A stretch of 64,000 nucleotides of DNA from Pisolithus tinctorius. Its lineage: Eukaryota > Basidiomycota > Agaricomycetes > Boletales > Pisolithaceae. The translations under genes were made by a program, and so were the position numbers. Where the stretch lies: positions 2,728,001 through 2,792,000 of the forward strand of contig JANFAH010000002.1 in NCBI GenBank assembly GCA_024663395.1, given 5' to 3'. Under the pieces are notes generated by a model. It saw only the letters and a list, made by a program, of their open reading frames with translations, did not search any database and had not been told where the DNA came from. Positions 44,776-56,382 of the stretch are shown here, in pieces (within the stretch, counting starts at the first letter, position 1; each line of letters begins with the position of its first letter).

Positions 44776-45559
44776 CAGCACGACGATACAATGGAAATTT
44801 TACTGCCGGTACTAGACTTTGGAATAGGTGTTGCGGCACGCGTGCGTCAGTTTTTGGTTGATAACATTCTAAATCCTAATTGGATCCAATAATGACAGCC
44901 TTCGATACCACCTTCGCCTATTCCACCACTGAAAGATGTGGGAAGCGGTACGCACACTGCCTGCTCGCCATCAGTTGTACCAGCTGCGATAGTATGCTCG
45001 CGTTGCGATTGCTTTCATAACGTTTTACGACTGGCTTTTACACTTGTAGCGTTCTGTAGGACACCGTTCACCAACACCACGCTCGCGGGCCGAGACGGAA
45101 GCTTTGGAGAAAGCAGGTGGAAGACATCAGTTTTTGTATTCGCACTAAGTGAACTGTTAGGAGAGGAATATTAAACTCCCTTCTGGATCACATTTCGAAA
45201 GAAACTTAGGTGGAGGGCCCAACAATTACGAACGCCGCACTCGCAATGGATTTCGATGGTAGTCGTCGCCCGCTGGTGGCGGTCCAAAAACCTTCCTGCA
45301 ACCCGAGATTCGTCGCTGGACAGATCGAAGCCTCCCACCCTCCAGTTAGGGATGCGTGACATAGGGGATGATTTTGGTCAAACAGTGAAAAGCCGCTTTG
45401 AGGAACCCGGCGTGCCAATCCAACGGCCCCCACTTTCGAAGCACGCTTCCTCGGTGGCCCAGTTCACTGCACTCCTTGACGTACAAGGCGGACAAGGAAA
45501 CCGTCACAAAGTGTTGTTGACCTGACCCGGACAATTAAAAAGACATCTGCATACCCATG

Positions 45560-46401
45560 CACCGGTGGTGCGTTCGGCGACATATAGAAGTGTTACTGGT
45601 TCAGGGACCCAGAAGATGATGGCCCAGAGCTGGTATGTGTACTCCATTATTTAATCATTGCACCATCCAACACCGTCAGGGTTGCTGTGAAGGCGATGAG
45701 AACCAATATCATGAGTGAAAAGGTGAAGGAGAAAATGGTACGAGTATCTCTGGTCCAGATTCTTTCCTAGATCCTCACGCTCGTCCGCACAGCGTTTTCA
45801 TCGAGAACTGGGGGTGTGGAAGCGGTTGGATCAGAAAATCATCACGCCCTTGTATGGAATAGCCTTCGGCTTCAGGTTTTACACAGCAATGGTATGCCCA
45901 TGGGCACCCAATGGCGCACTTAGCCGATATTTGCAACTACACCACTCAACACTTCCTTTGGCTGAAATGTTCCAGATCGTAGGTTAAGGTCCCCGTCCTG
46001 TTGCATGTATCTGACCTGTCGTCGACTAAGCCTGACGACGTGGCGAGCGGATTACAGTATTGTATGCACCTTCATTCAAGATACTAGAGCGATCATTCAT
46101 TACTCTCTGGCAGTACACAGCAACCACGTTACCCACGGTGATCTGACTGGGGTAATGTTCCTGTCTTCTCTGTTGCTACGAAGCTGAATATTCCTCCCTG
46201 CAGAACAATATTCTGATGGTTGGCGATGGTGGGGCTCTTAAGGAATTGTGGGGTTCCGATTATTTCACCGGGTCTGCCCGAGGGACTCTGGTGGGCAGCG
46301 CCTGAACTTTTCCAATGTGACGAAGAAAGTGGGGTGACGGGATTTGCGGAATCGCCATGTGACGTATACTCGTTTGGCACCATCATTCTCCAGGTTCGTC
46401 G
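45560..46401 (+). pseudogene. Decayed protein kinase (tyrosine-kinase-like)
   Basis: Pieces of a protein kinase domain in order: a glycine loop TGGAFGDI followed by an in-frame TAG at 45585-45587; VAVKAMR (catalytic Lys) at about 45680; RELGVWKRLDQKIITPLYG; an HGDLTG catalytic-loop region near 46135; NILMVGDGGAL; GTLWWAAPELF (APE motif) near 46280; and CDVYSFGTIILQ near 46370. Several frame changes separate them, some of which may be introns. HGDLTG lacks the usual HRD and no DFG is seen, so activity is unlikely. It breaks off where the M4 3' flank begins. Confidence 0.6.
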
Positions 46402-46720
46402 TTGCTTCGTTTGTCTAATTCCCAAGCCCACTGACATTTGTCGACTTAGGGAGTTGTACCTTTCGTTTGTGGGAATCATCAAACATCAGTATCTTCAATC
46501 GGGAGGAGCAACCGTACAATAGCCACGTGGGAAGGGGTAATGTACCAAGAGGTACGGGAAACCTTTAGGTGAACACGGATAATAATATCTGATGGTCCTG
46601 AGACCGTCGTACTCGCTGGCTGACATACATACAATCAAATTCAGAGTCAAACATACATGCAGGGTGTTCGACAGAGAGTTACATTCCATTCTATCATCCC
46701 TCCTTGAGGAAGCAACTACC
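46402..46720. other. 3' flank of M4
   Basis: From about 46449 this matches 2708-2969 beside M1, not the flank of M2. The join between kinase remnant and M cassette is near 46440-46450. Confidence 0.5.
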
Positions 46721-47489
46721 TCATTCTACATCAACCTCAGCTTCAGGGACTGTCGCGGTGCTAAATTTATTACCCAACGCGCTAAGTTCCTCCTCCACTT
46801 GCGTGATGTTAACAGGCCCCGGTCCTAGCTCTACCTTTCCAGAGCCGGAAGTTCCGTCCGCGGGTAAAACCGACCCAGGGAATGAGACGGTAAGAGTCCT
46901 GGGCTGGAGGATCTGGTTAACTGCGGTGACCCGCCGTGGGTCGAAGTAACGAAGGCGGATGACCGGGTAAGACACCACCGGCTTTACGCTGCAATAGCGA
47001 TTAGAATCTTCAAGTAACATTGAACACAGGTCACGTTGGGACATACGTCAGGTTAATACAAGAGACAACCTTGTACCTCGCAGGTGCGCCGAGCACAAAG
47101 AAACGTTTGGAGGTGCCCATAATTGTGTAGAACATGCCGACGAAGCCTCGCTATGGTTTATGCTGTTTATTAGTTACGGTACGAAGAGGCCTCAGGGTCT
47201 GACCTACCAATCGATCTTCAGGAGGGACTGGGTTGACTACTGTCTCTCCTTCAAACCGCACGTCCGTGGTTCCCGAAGATCCAGCTTCGCTCTGCGCGAG
47301 TAACACTTTCTTGTACTCGTCGCGAGTGAGAGTTTTCCCGTTGAGGACGACTTCGAGGTCTTGGGCAAAAGTAGCGTCAAAAATCCTGTTGAAGCTATCC
47401 GTCGTCTCGCTTCGCAGGAGAGAATTGAGGCGTGACGATGTCCAGACAGGAAGAGGGACGACTCGGGGGAGGACGCGTTCTGATGCCAT
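46721..47489 (-). CDS. M-family three-exon protein, copy M4 (217 aa), mosaic
   Basis: Exons 47489-47208, 47150-47047 and 46988-46721 with introns of 57 and 58 nt; 218 codons including stop, no breaks. The first two exons and the start of exon 3 are nearly identical to M2. From about 46935 onward (the C-terminal part PADGTSGSG..TATVPEAEVDVE) it matches M1 instead. It is therefore a mosaic of two paralogues, consistent with gene conversion or unequal crossing-over. The product should be functional if the others are. Confidence 0.75.
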
Positions 47490-47548
47490 AGCTGTTGTTC
47501 GGTGATCTGTGTTTGTAGGTTATGAGTCTGAGTGCCAGGTCATTCGTG

Positions 47549-47557
47549 CTTTATATC
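47549..47557 (-). promoter_or_regulatory. TATA box of M4
   Basis: GATATAAAG on the minus strand, about 60 nt upstream of the M4 ATG. Confidence 0.6.
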
Positions 47558-48543
47558 TTGAACGAGATTGCCATTTCAAGGCTCCGGACTTTGAGGACAA
47601 CCGATGAGTGCCAATGGCATGTATGGCCGTGACACCGGTTTTCCCCTACTTCCATGAATCCTTTCCATCATGCCCTGACCAGCGACTCAGATAGGAGTCT
47701 CACCAACTGTACCACTGCCCACGTTCTCCTGTGACAGTTTGCAGGACCGGACGAGATTAAGGGCTCGATATGGAACAAATGGGTAAACCGCATCAACCCA
47801 GTGATCGCCGCCCATATGAGATCAGAAAGCATGTACTTCCGTGACTCCATCGACATCAATTGCAAAACAACTGTGGGCGATGTAGAAGCGCAACGTTTTA
47901 CAAGGATGGCTGCACTTACCAGAGGTCTTGGTCGCGACATACGATGCCGAATCACAGATGAACAAGCAGTCCACGGTTTAGTGCCGCATCCGCCGGGCTA
48001 TGCATGCCACAGCGTCTATGAAGTCATAAAATAGTGAGCGTTCATTCGTACTGTCCGCCTGAGTTTCGGATCTCGATGGCGCTGTGGACAAAGTTAGATT
48101 TTGGAAGGACTTCGACTTCACACAACCGGGCTCGGTGTTGTCAGTTACCGGCCCAACGTCCACCCTCATCTCAACAACGGACATTCTGTTGCATCAAGTA
48201 ATTCAAGTACGTCCGCAGCATGCAAGGGTCGCAAAAGCATGAGCATGAGATGGAACCGAAAACTTTATGGGAAGACGCAATGACGCATTGGCAGGGGGAA
48301 AACTTAATCCTTCAATTCCAAAATTCGGTTTGGGCAAGGGGTGTTATTTTGTAACAATAACACGTACTATCGAAGTACATTATGGCTCCGAGACTTGCTG
48401 GAGGTACCACCGCACGGTGCATGCTTCCCATGGTGTTGAAAGTATCCGGTGAGCGCGAGTTGCTTTCTAATAGAACAGGGGTGCGACGCTGCGCGGTCAG
48501 ACTACGTTACGCATTTATTCCGAACCCACTTTTTTTGTAAATG
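47558..48543. repeat. Recent duplicate of 10063-11046, upstream of M4
   Basis: Near-identical partner of the M2 upstream block, same orientation, ending at the same T-rich tract. Contains the 77-codon plus-strand ORF 47801-48034 with a single amino-acid difference from 10306-10539. Confidence 0.75.
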
Positions 48544-50394
48544 TTGGTTCTCGACCGGCTAAACCCCGAATGCGTGAGAATTCTTCTATGATAGGTCACC
48601 TGGATCAGCCAGCGCTGATGCACATCAACGCGAACTAGTGCCATGATAAGGATGAACTCACCGCTCGTATGCACTATGGACATGCGGTTGTCGTTTGATG
48701 GTTTTCACTTATCCCGCAACCCGACAGGGCTGTACAAACCTTAGGTCTGCTCTTCATTTTTGACTTCGTTGTTCTCCTAGACCGAAAGACGAAATCCGAG
48801 TTCGACAGTGAATTCGAGACGCGTTCGCTCCTACCCTCAACGTAGTTTTCAGTCGAGAAACGTAATTCGGGTGCTAAGTATTGCGATTAAAGGCAGCAGG
48901 TCTCACTCTCATAGATATTTATCGGAGTCGAAGCGAGCATAGAAGGTAGATGCTAAGCCCCACACGCATGAAAGATGGGCTGTGCCAGAATATTCTGCAG
49001 AGTGCGCTCCCTGACAATGTCACATACCTATCGATATTAATGCGCTGATGATGTTTGTCGCTAGCTTCCCGTTGACTGGCCTTACGACCAGGCAATAATA
49101 CTTTTCTACGACTCCTATTTGAGCCTGGGACATCGAAGGTACGAGATCTGCTCAGACCTCCCGCCAAAATCCTCTTCTAAGCTTGAATCTTCTCTCTCAG
49201 TTGAACTATTAGCCAGCCTGTGTTGTTCAAAGCCTGCTGCTGTTTACACCCCCGCCACTTCCGAATGCTTCTTCCTCACAGACATCTGGTCGTTCCTTGA
49301 TACGCCATTCACACTGCATGGCATTTATTTGTTATGAGCTTGGGAGTCTACTCTGATACGGAAGGTTCGTGTGTAGCGGTCAAGTCAGGAGTGGCTGAGG
49401 CTGCGACACTTTCCCTTCATATGCATTACGGCTGTTTACTGGTCGAGACTGCACGGAAACGCGCACAACGCGTAGATCTCGATACCCAGCGAAGTCGTAC
49501 CACCTGTTATCGGGCGGAATTTTGAAAGCTGGAGTTTGAAGTTTGAATGAGATGGAAACTTTTCCTTCTCAAGGCTTCACTGCTCTGCGTGTTGGATCTG
49601 ATCAAACCTCCACCACGATCTGATTTCTGTTGTATGATGTGTTTCAGCCTCAAAATTGACAAATAGTCTAGGTGTATCCACCTCGAACCGGACTCAGGGG
49701 GAGCAACAAGCAACCGTTCAAATAGATAATACCTGGAAGAAGGGCGGAGCAAGGGGGTACAAGCCACGCGGGACTCTTTGGAATGTGACCAGCCATGGCA
49801 TGGTGTCGAACGTGTACAAGGCTGTACAACGGCATGAAGAAGCGACATTCAACACGAAATTGCGGAACGAAGACGATGAACAGTGTCGACGCGATTGGGC
49901 GAGGAAGCCGCGGAAGTTGCCCAAACGACTGCTCTGGGAAGTGCCATTGGTGCGAGGAGAAGCTAGTAAATACCAACAACGGAGAAGGTGATATGTGACT
50001 CCCATATAATGAACTTTACTAAACCGTCTTCTCCCTGGCAGATGCTACGTGGAACCGTACGTACCACCACCCTTACGACCACTAGTTCAAAGTGCACCTC
50101 CATCTGCACGCTCCATAGTGGCAAGGGTCAACGCTCTCCAGACTTCCATAGATTTCCGACCTCTCCAGACGTGACTATCGCCATGGGTGTTTGGGTGCGC
50201 ATCTTGTATCTTTCGGGTTTCCTGACGTGACTCACTCGTTACATAGGATGCTTCCTCATCTGTAGGCTGCCTCGTGCTGTGGACCGCCCAACGCCCATTT
50301 TCATTATGGTCATCAGATATGAAGGCCTGTTTGCCGCGCTTCAGGGTTGCTGTTCGTTTCCTTCATTAATTCTTTCCCTCTCGTCTCTCTCTCG
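48544..50394. other. Unassigned sequence and 5' flank of H4a
   Basis: 48544-49640: nothing recognised. About 49740-50030 resembles the 5' flanks of H2 and H4b, including a CKxCxWCEE-like stretch near 49930 that could be part of an upstream exon. Confidence 0.35.
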
Positions 50395-51440
50395 ATATCT
50401 CTCGCATTATCGACCGTCACGCCCAGATTGTTCCGGGACTACTCTTCCCAAATCGTCCTCGAAACTTCATCAGAAGATTCCTCAGATGCAAGGCACCTTC
50501 GCTCATTGCTCAGTACGGTGACGTCCGAAGGTGCCATTGGCATCTGCTTCGTATGGAGTCAATTGCCAACTTGGTGCAATTGCTTTCTCCTCACTGTCCA
50601 GAGCTCTGGTGGCGCGCCTCACTTGCGGTGATCTGTCTCTAGACGATAACCATAGCAAGCGAAATAGAGGAAAGCTCCTTCAGAAACAGATTCTCTGCAA
50701 TGAAAACTACCAGAAGTATGTATTTAAAATGGATTGTATTGCGGTTGACTTGTACTTGGACATGGCACTGCGGATTGATAGTGCGGTGGATATGCTCTCG
50801 GTGTCGTTGGGTAACAGGCGATCGTTGCAGGCGCTTATGAATGCCATGGGCGACGAGTGGACTTTACACAAGTCAAACGTGAAAGCGTTACCTTTCAGTA
50901 ACGAATCGTGCCCCACATCAATTTCAGACCTTGTCCAGCAAGCCTTGGCAGCTTGTCAGGCATCTATCATCCCTGACATGGCCGTGCGCTTCCACGCGCT
51001 GGGCAGGATCAGCACGAGTATGATACCAGACGAGGTATGTGCGAATGGTCAAAATTAATCCGTCCACTCACAAAGTCTCGCATTATTTCTCTGGTATAGC
51101 ATTTTTTTTTTTTTTTTTTTTAAATCTCATTTAAAGTGCGTGAGGGCTGGTTTGCCCTATGTTGCACTATTCTAACGTAAAGCGTACTAACTAGGGCCCC
51201 CTGTGGCCCGCCTGAACCCCACAAGCGTGTGAATGCCCTGGTGGCAGAGTTTTGGCTCCCCAACAGTCCGCCGTTCCCGCCGGCCGTTTTAGACACACCG
51301 CCTTGTAGTGGGATCGGCTTAAGACTTCTGCTAGCCCGCTTTAATCTATCTACGCTGATGGTATAGCATATGTCAGTGCTTGCCAAGACCGAGAAGTTTG
51401 CCAGCAAGGAATTCCACTTTGAGTGGTGCGTCCCCACATG
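50395..51440 (+). pseudogene. Helicase copy H4a, deleted pseudogene
   Basis: Closest to H4b. The start codon is ATA (50395-50397) where H4b has ATG, and a 2-nt deletion near 50545 (GGCATCTGC instead of GGCATCTCTGC) shifts the frame. After exon 1 (ends about 51036) the intron is interrupted by a 257-bp SINE-like insert. Exon 2 then runs for only a few codons (CAGTGCTTGCCAAGA) before jumping to the GAGAAGTTTGCC..AAGGAATTCCACTTTGAGTGG end of exon 3. That internal deletion removes Walker A. Helicase homology ends at about 51440. Confidence 0.8.
51102..51358 (-). mobile_element. SINE-like retroposon with poly(A) tail
   Basis: 257-bp insert on the minus strand ending in a run of 20 A (plus-strand T run 51102-51121). 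Flanked by a perfect 10-bp target duplication TGGTATAGCA (51092-51101 and 51359-51368). It has no ORF of note. A weak box A-like CTAGCAGAAGT near its 5' end and a GGTTCAGGC box B-like word further in are only suggestive. It could instead be a 5'-truncated LINE end. Confidence 0.8.
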
Positions 51441-52060
51441 ATGACTAGAAGGTGGGCAGATTCCGATGGGATGATCCTCAACAGTCTTGAGAAGGTTTCG
51501 TTGGTACATGAGACTATCTGAGACCCTATTGTCGTGAGCTAATGGGATGGCGATGTTTCCAGATCCGGGGTCGGGCCCGAGGAATATCTCTGGCCAGGGG
51601 GCAAGGGGTATTGGTTAGATGGCACGGGCTAGGAACTAGATTAGTTCTGCGCTAGGGCGTTTACAGTCGAAAAGGATGTGCTCTAGAGATTCGGGAGTGC
51701 TGTAGCGTGCGCGGTATTCGTATGCGGGTATCCCGAAATGGAAGTCTCAAATTCGCCGAGCACCATGGAGAGCTTTGAAAAAGAAGGATTGGACTGGGCG
51801 TCTGTTGTCTTGATGCTGGCTGTCACTATGTGTCGCTACCTGCAGTGCGCTTCGTGCCTTCTCTGGGCCGGTGTTAACGAACTTATGGCTCCATGGATGC
51901 TTGCATGGATGCACTGAGTCGGAGACTGACCAGTGAGAAATTGGCTTAAATGGTAGCTCGTCTACTTCTCCGTTTCACCTGATGCCTTCGTGACCTTAAA
52001 CGCTTTGAAAGCGGGTTGATGTTGCCCTGCACCTGAGGTGATGGGCTACTCATCCGGAGG
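51441..52060 (-). pseudogene. Remnant of a LINE-type retroelement, C-terminal region
   Basis: The minus strand reads FFFKALHGARRI, IPAYEYRARYSTPESLEHILFDC, LARAI, WPEIFLG, with in-frame stops between. This is the pattern of the zinc-finger-like end of non-LTR reverse transcriptase ORFs in basidiomycetes (an ESxEHILFxC motif after the RNase H region). Only the 3' part remains. It abuts the end of H4a homology. Confidence 0.5.
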
Positions 52061-52911
52061 TTGGGATCTGAGACCTCGGTCTATCGAGTGGTTGCCAGTA
52101 AATGAGTCAGAGATCGTATAACGTATGTACTGCGAGCCGGCCATTATTGTTACCAGTAGTTCGGTCGACAAAGAGGCTGCCGATTTGCGGGGCTACAATT
52201 ACTGCCACCAGCTCACCACTAGTACTTTGGCTTGTGTTCGTCGCCAGGGACCCTGATCACTCTGTTCATCAGATGGCCTCGAGCGACCCAGATGCCTGCA
52301 CCGATCACTCGGTCTGTGAATAGTTGAATACGATTAGGGAGTTCTCTTGCGGTTCGCAGCGGAGAGCTGGTGTCAACAAGTGGCCGTGAAGACTCGGGGA
52401 GGAGGCACGTGAGACGGTGATTGATGGGTTGAAGATGTACCACAAAGTTGTGCCTTCGATGCGAGGAGCAGCTAGTAGAGACCGACAACGGAGAAGGTGA
52501 CATACTAAGTGACTGCCATACGATGAACTTGGCCAAGCCGTCTTCTCCCAGATGCCTACGTGGAAGCCGTACTACCTGCCGACACCCTTAAACCACCGAT
52601 CCAAGGTGCATGCCCATCTGCGTACCTGCATAGTGGCAGGTGCCAAAGTTCTTCGAACTTGCATGGATTGCTGACCTCTGCAACAGTGACCATTTCGATG
52701 GGACATTCAGATGCGTGTCTAGTATGCTTCAGGTGCCCAGACGTGACTAACCCATGTTATACACAGCATGCTTCCTTACCTGCAGGCTGCCTGGTGCTGT
52801 GGATCGCCCAGCGCCCATTTCATTATGGTCATCAGATATAAAGGCCTGTTCGCCGCGTTTCAGGGTCGCTGCTCCTTGCCTTCGTTAAATCCTCCCCTGT
52901 ACTCTCTCTCG
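52061..52911. other. 5' flank of H4b
   Basis: From about 52430 it is homologous to the H4a flank (49930-50394), including an ATGGTCATCAGATAT tract near 52825 that could give an N-terminal extension. The start at 52912 is preferred because it aligns with H2. 52061-52430 holds nothing recognised. Confidence 0.4.
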
Positions 52912-55900
52912 ATGTCTCTCGCATTATCGACCGTCACGCCCAGATTGTTCCGGGACTATTCTTCCCAAATCGTCTTCGAAACTTCATCAGAAGATTCCTT
53001 AGATGCGAGGCACCTTCGCTCATTGCTCAGTACGGTGATGTCCGAAGGTGCCATTGGCATCTCTGCTTCGTATGGAGACAATTGCCAACTTAGTGCTATT
53101 GCTTTCTCCTCACCGTCCAGAGCTCTGGTGGTGCACCTCACTAGCGGTGATCTGTCTCTAGGCAGGAACGATAGCAAGCGAAAGAGAATTATCCAAGGAA
53201 GGAATCTCCTCCAGCAACAAATTCTCTGCAATGCAAACTACCAGAAGTTCGCATTCAAAATGGATCGTATTGCGATCGCATTGTACTTGGACATGGCACT
53301 CTGCATTGATGGTGCAGTCGATATGCTCTCGGTGTCGTTGAGTGGCAGGCGATCCCTGCAGGCACTTATGAACGCCATGGGTGGCGAGTCGACTTTAGAA
53401 AAGCCAAACGTGGAAGCGTTGTTTTTTGATAATGAGTGGCCTTCTGTATCGGATTCAGATCTTGCCCAGCAGGCCTGGGCAGCTTGTCAGGCGGCCGTCC
53501 TCCCTCATATGGCTACGCGCTTCCACACATTGGGAAGGATCAGAACAAATACGATATCGGATGAGGTATGTACTGGTGGTCAAAATCAATCCATTCGCTC
53601 ACACTACCTCGCATTGTCTCTCTTGTACAGCATATGGCAGTGCTTGCCAAAATCTCCCGTGATGGAGAGCTTTTAGATTCCTTGAAGCCACTTTCCGTGA
53701 AGAATGATGTTATGCCAGGCATTGCAGTGAAAATGGATAAACTCACGTTGATCTGTGGCCGCTATCCGACTCGTATCAGAAGCTCGACTCAGCAGGTGTG
53801 TTAATAGAAGTGGATTTGAGTTGGGTGTAAATGAACATTTTCTTTGCACAGTTCCTGCAGATAGAAACACAGGATGGTGTTCAAGTTCCGGGTCGTGCTG
53901 TCCACGTCGAAGGACGGGAAGCTCAAATCAAAATGTTAGGTTCCTTTGATGGCGGCGAAATAAAGTCAGTGACGACAATCGGCAAGGCAGACCTCACGTC
54001 TGCAGAGGCTTATCGCGAAAGGGTTATCCTCGCCATCTTGAAGGGGGAGTCGACCCTATTGTCGCATCCGTTTTTCAAAGCGGTATGGCTCCCAAAAGAT
54101 GAAATATGTTGGCCGCAATCCGACGACACGAAGCCCAAGATACCGATTCATTGCCCAGATCTCGAAATCAATCCTTCTCAGGGAAGAGCCATAGAGAAAA
54201 TCTTGTCTGTCTCAGATGAGGATCGAGTGGTGCTGATTCAGGGAGCCCCAGGAACCGGAAAAACGACAGTGATCACTGCTGCAGTTACCAGCATTATTTC
54301 GTTCCCGGCTTCCAGTAGCCGAACTGTTTGGATAGCTGCACAATCAAATGTCGCTGTGAAGAACATTGCCGAGAAGTTTGCCAAAATAGGTTTCTACGAC
54401 TTTGCATTGCTGGTGTCGATGGAATTTCACTTTGATTGGTGCGTCCCCGTATGACTGGAAAACCTTTCTGTCCAACGAATGTCATAGGCATGAACATCTT
54501 TACGAGAGGCTTGAACCGTGCCTCATTCGCTCTGATACGTTCAGTGAAGATATCGTTGGCGCGTCCAGGCAACTTCGTGGCGCCAGGGTAATCCTCTGTA
54601 CCCTAGGCATGTTATCAAACGACCATATCGCGCCCTTCCTCCATGTCAATCCAGTAGATTTTCTAATTTTTGACGAAGGGAGTCAGATAGAGGTCGGAAA
54701 TTATCTTCCAGTTTTCGATCGCTTTGCACAGACTCTGACGAAGACCGTCTTTATTGGAGACGATAAGCAGTGTGAGTCATGATCACGACCCTTTGTTCGT
54801 GTTTTTGATTGCATTGTAGTGCCACCTTATGGTCAAGAGGACATCTCGACACTACGGAGCATCTTCGAAGTCAACCACCTTCGCAAAGAAAAACTGTTCT
54901 TGGATACACAATGTGAGTCAACTTGTTCCGGCTCACATATGTTGACCAACGTCTCCAGACCGCATGCCGAGTGCCATCGGCGACTTCATATCACGAAAAG
55001 TCTACAACGGAAAGCTGAAAACCTGTCATGCGAACTCTATTAATCTACCATGTCGCTTTGTCAATGTTGAAAGAGGACAGGAAACACGATCAGGAAAGAG
55101 TTGGACAGTGTGTTAACTTCTTGACTCCACTGACAGTACGCTGATATCAAGGTAGAATCCTTCAGAGGCACGAGCTGTAGTGCAGATTGCCGGTGCATAC
55201 CAGGCTAAGGGACTCGACTTTCGTATCATCACACCATACGACGCCCAACGCGCTCTCATTGAACATGAGCTGCAAGTGGCGAACGTATGTCATGAAGACA
55301 AAGTATTCAACGTAGACTCATTTCAAGGTTTGCTGCCTCGCTCCGGTTCTTTCCTTCCAAGCTCAACCTAGTTCCAGGCAACGAGGCAGAGCACATCATC
55401 ATCTCTGTGGTCAGAACGGACAAACTTGGCTTCCTGGCTAACCAGCGACGAACCAATGTCATGCTTACCCGTTGCAAAAAGACTATGGTGATATGCTCGA
55501 GCAAAGCATTCATATGGGGTCCAGCAGCATCAACTCTTATCGGAGAACTTGCAACCGCTCTTGGACCACAATCATGGGTACATGGGGCTGTTCAGCTTAT
55601 CACGCCTCCCCGGGATGTAGTACCGCATCGCCCAAATACTCAATTAACTGCGCATTACCTTCCCGCCTTCATCCGAAGCAGTCACACACCCGCCAGTTCT
55701 TTGGCATCACCTCGTAGTCTGCCGCAACCGTGGGTATGTGGGAATGCTCAACTTATCCCGCCGCTCCGGGATACGGTACCGCATCGCCCCAACACTCACT
55801 TAACCGCACACCACTTCCCCACGGTCACAAACGTTTCAGATAAACAAACCCAAGGCAGTCACCCGCCCGCTAGTTCTCTGACATCTCCATTGCGATCGCG

Positions 55901-56099
55901 CCAACAGACCGCCTCTAAAGTCCACCCTACTCCTGTGTACGTTGCAGGTAAACGAACCCAAGGCGGTCACGCACCCACCAGCCCTCCGACACCAGCTCAT
56001 AATCACTCATCGCCATCACGATCGCGCAGACGGAAGACCTCTAAAGCGCACCCTACATCGAAGAAGAACCGTGGTTTAAAAGCGCCCGGCGGGAAATAG
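52912..56099 (+). CDS. UPF1-like SF1 helicase, copy H4b (941 aa, 8 exons)
   Basis: Exons 52912-53565, 53631-53795, 53852-54438, 54488-54771, 54820-54912, 54959-55107, 55156-55327 and 55378-56099: 942 codons including stop, frame open. Exon lengths equal those of H2 except exon 3 (+3 nt) and the longer last exon. Walker A is GAPGTGKT (54242-54265) with Ala for the usual second Pro. DEGSQ, KQLPPYGQ, QYRMP, TPYDAQR, VDSFQG and NQRRTNVMLTR are all present. The last 170 residues are a low-complexity tail with two VPHRPNTxLTAHxxP repeats and several QGSHPPASS-like repeats, then basic residues ending in GLKAPGGK; this tail is lost in H1 and H2. An upstream in-frame extension to 52768 is possible but does not align with H2. 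Role unknown. Confidence 0.85.
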
Positions 56100-56382
56100 G
56101 GACCATTGGGGTCCCTACGTTAGCTAGTTACCAGTCTACGCGTTCAACCAGTTAGCTAAGGGAAGAGCGCGGTGCTTGTGGGAAAGAGGGTGTACTTGTA
56201 CGTAGTATGCTAAGGTAACTCAAGGGATAATGTTCGAAAGGACTGGGTGAAAACCAGTAGGTTTTCCGGCCCGAAACCAGGACCCGAGTCGTCGAGCTGA
56301 GCTGTGAAACCCAGATGGAAGGAGTCAGCGACGCGTCCAGCGAAGCTCGAGGCCTGGGAGGAAGGAGCTGTGGACTCACTCT

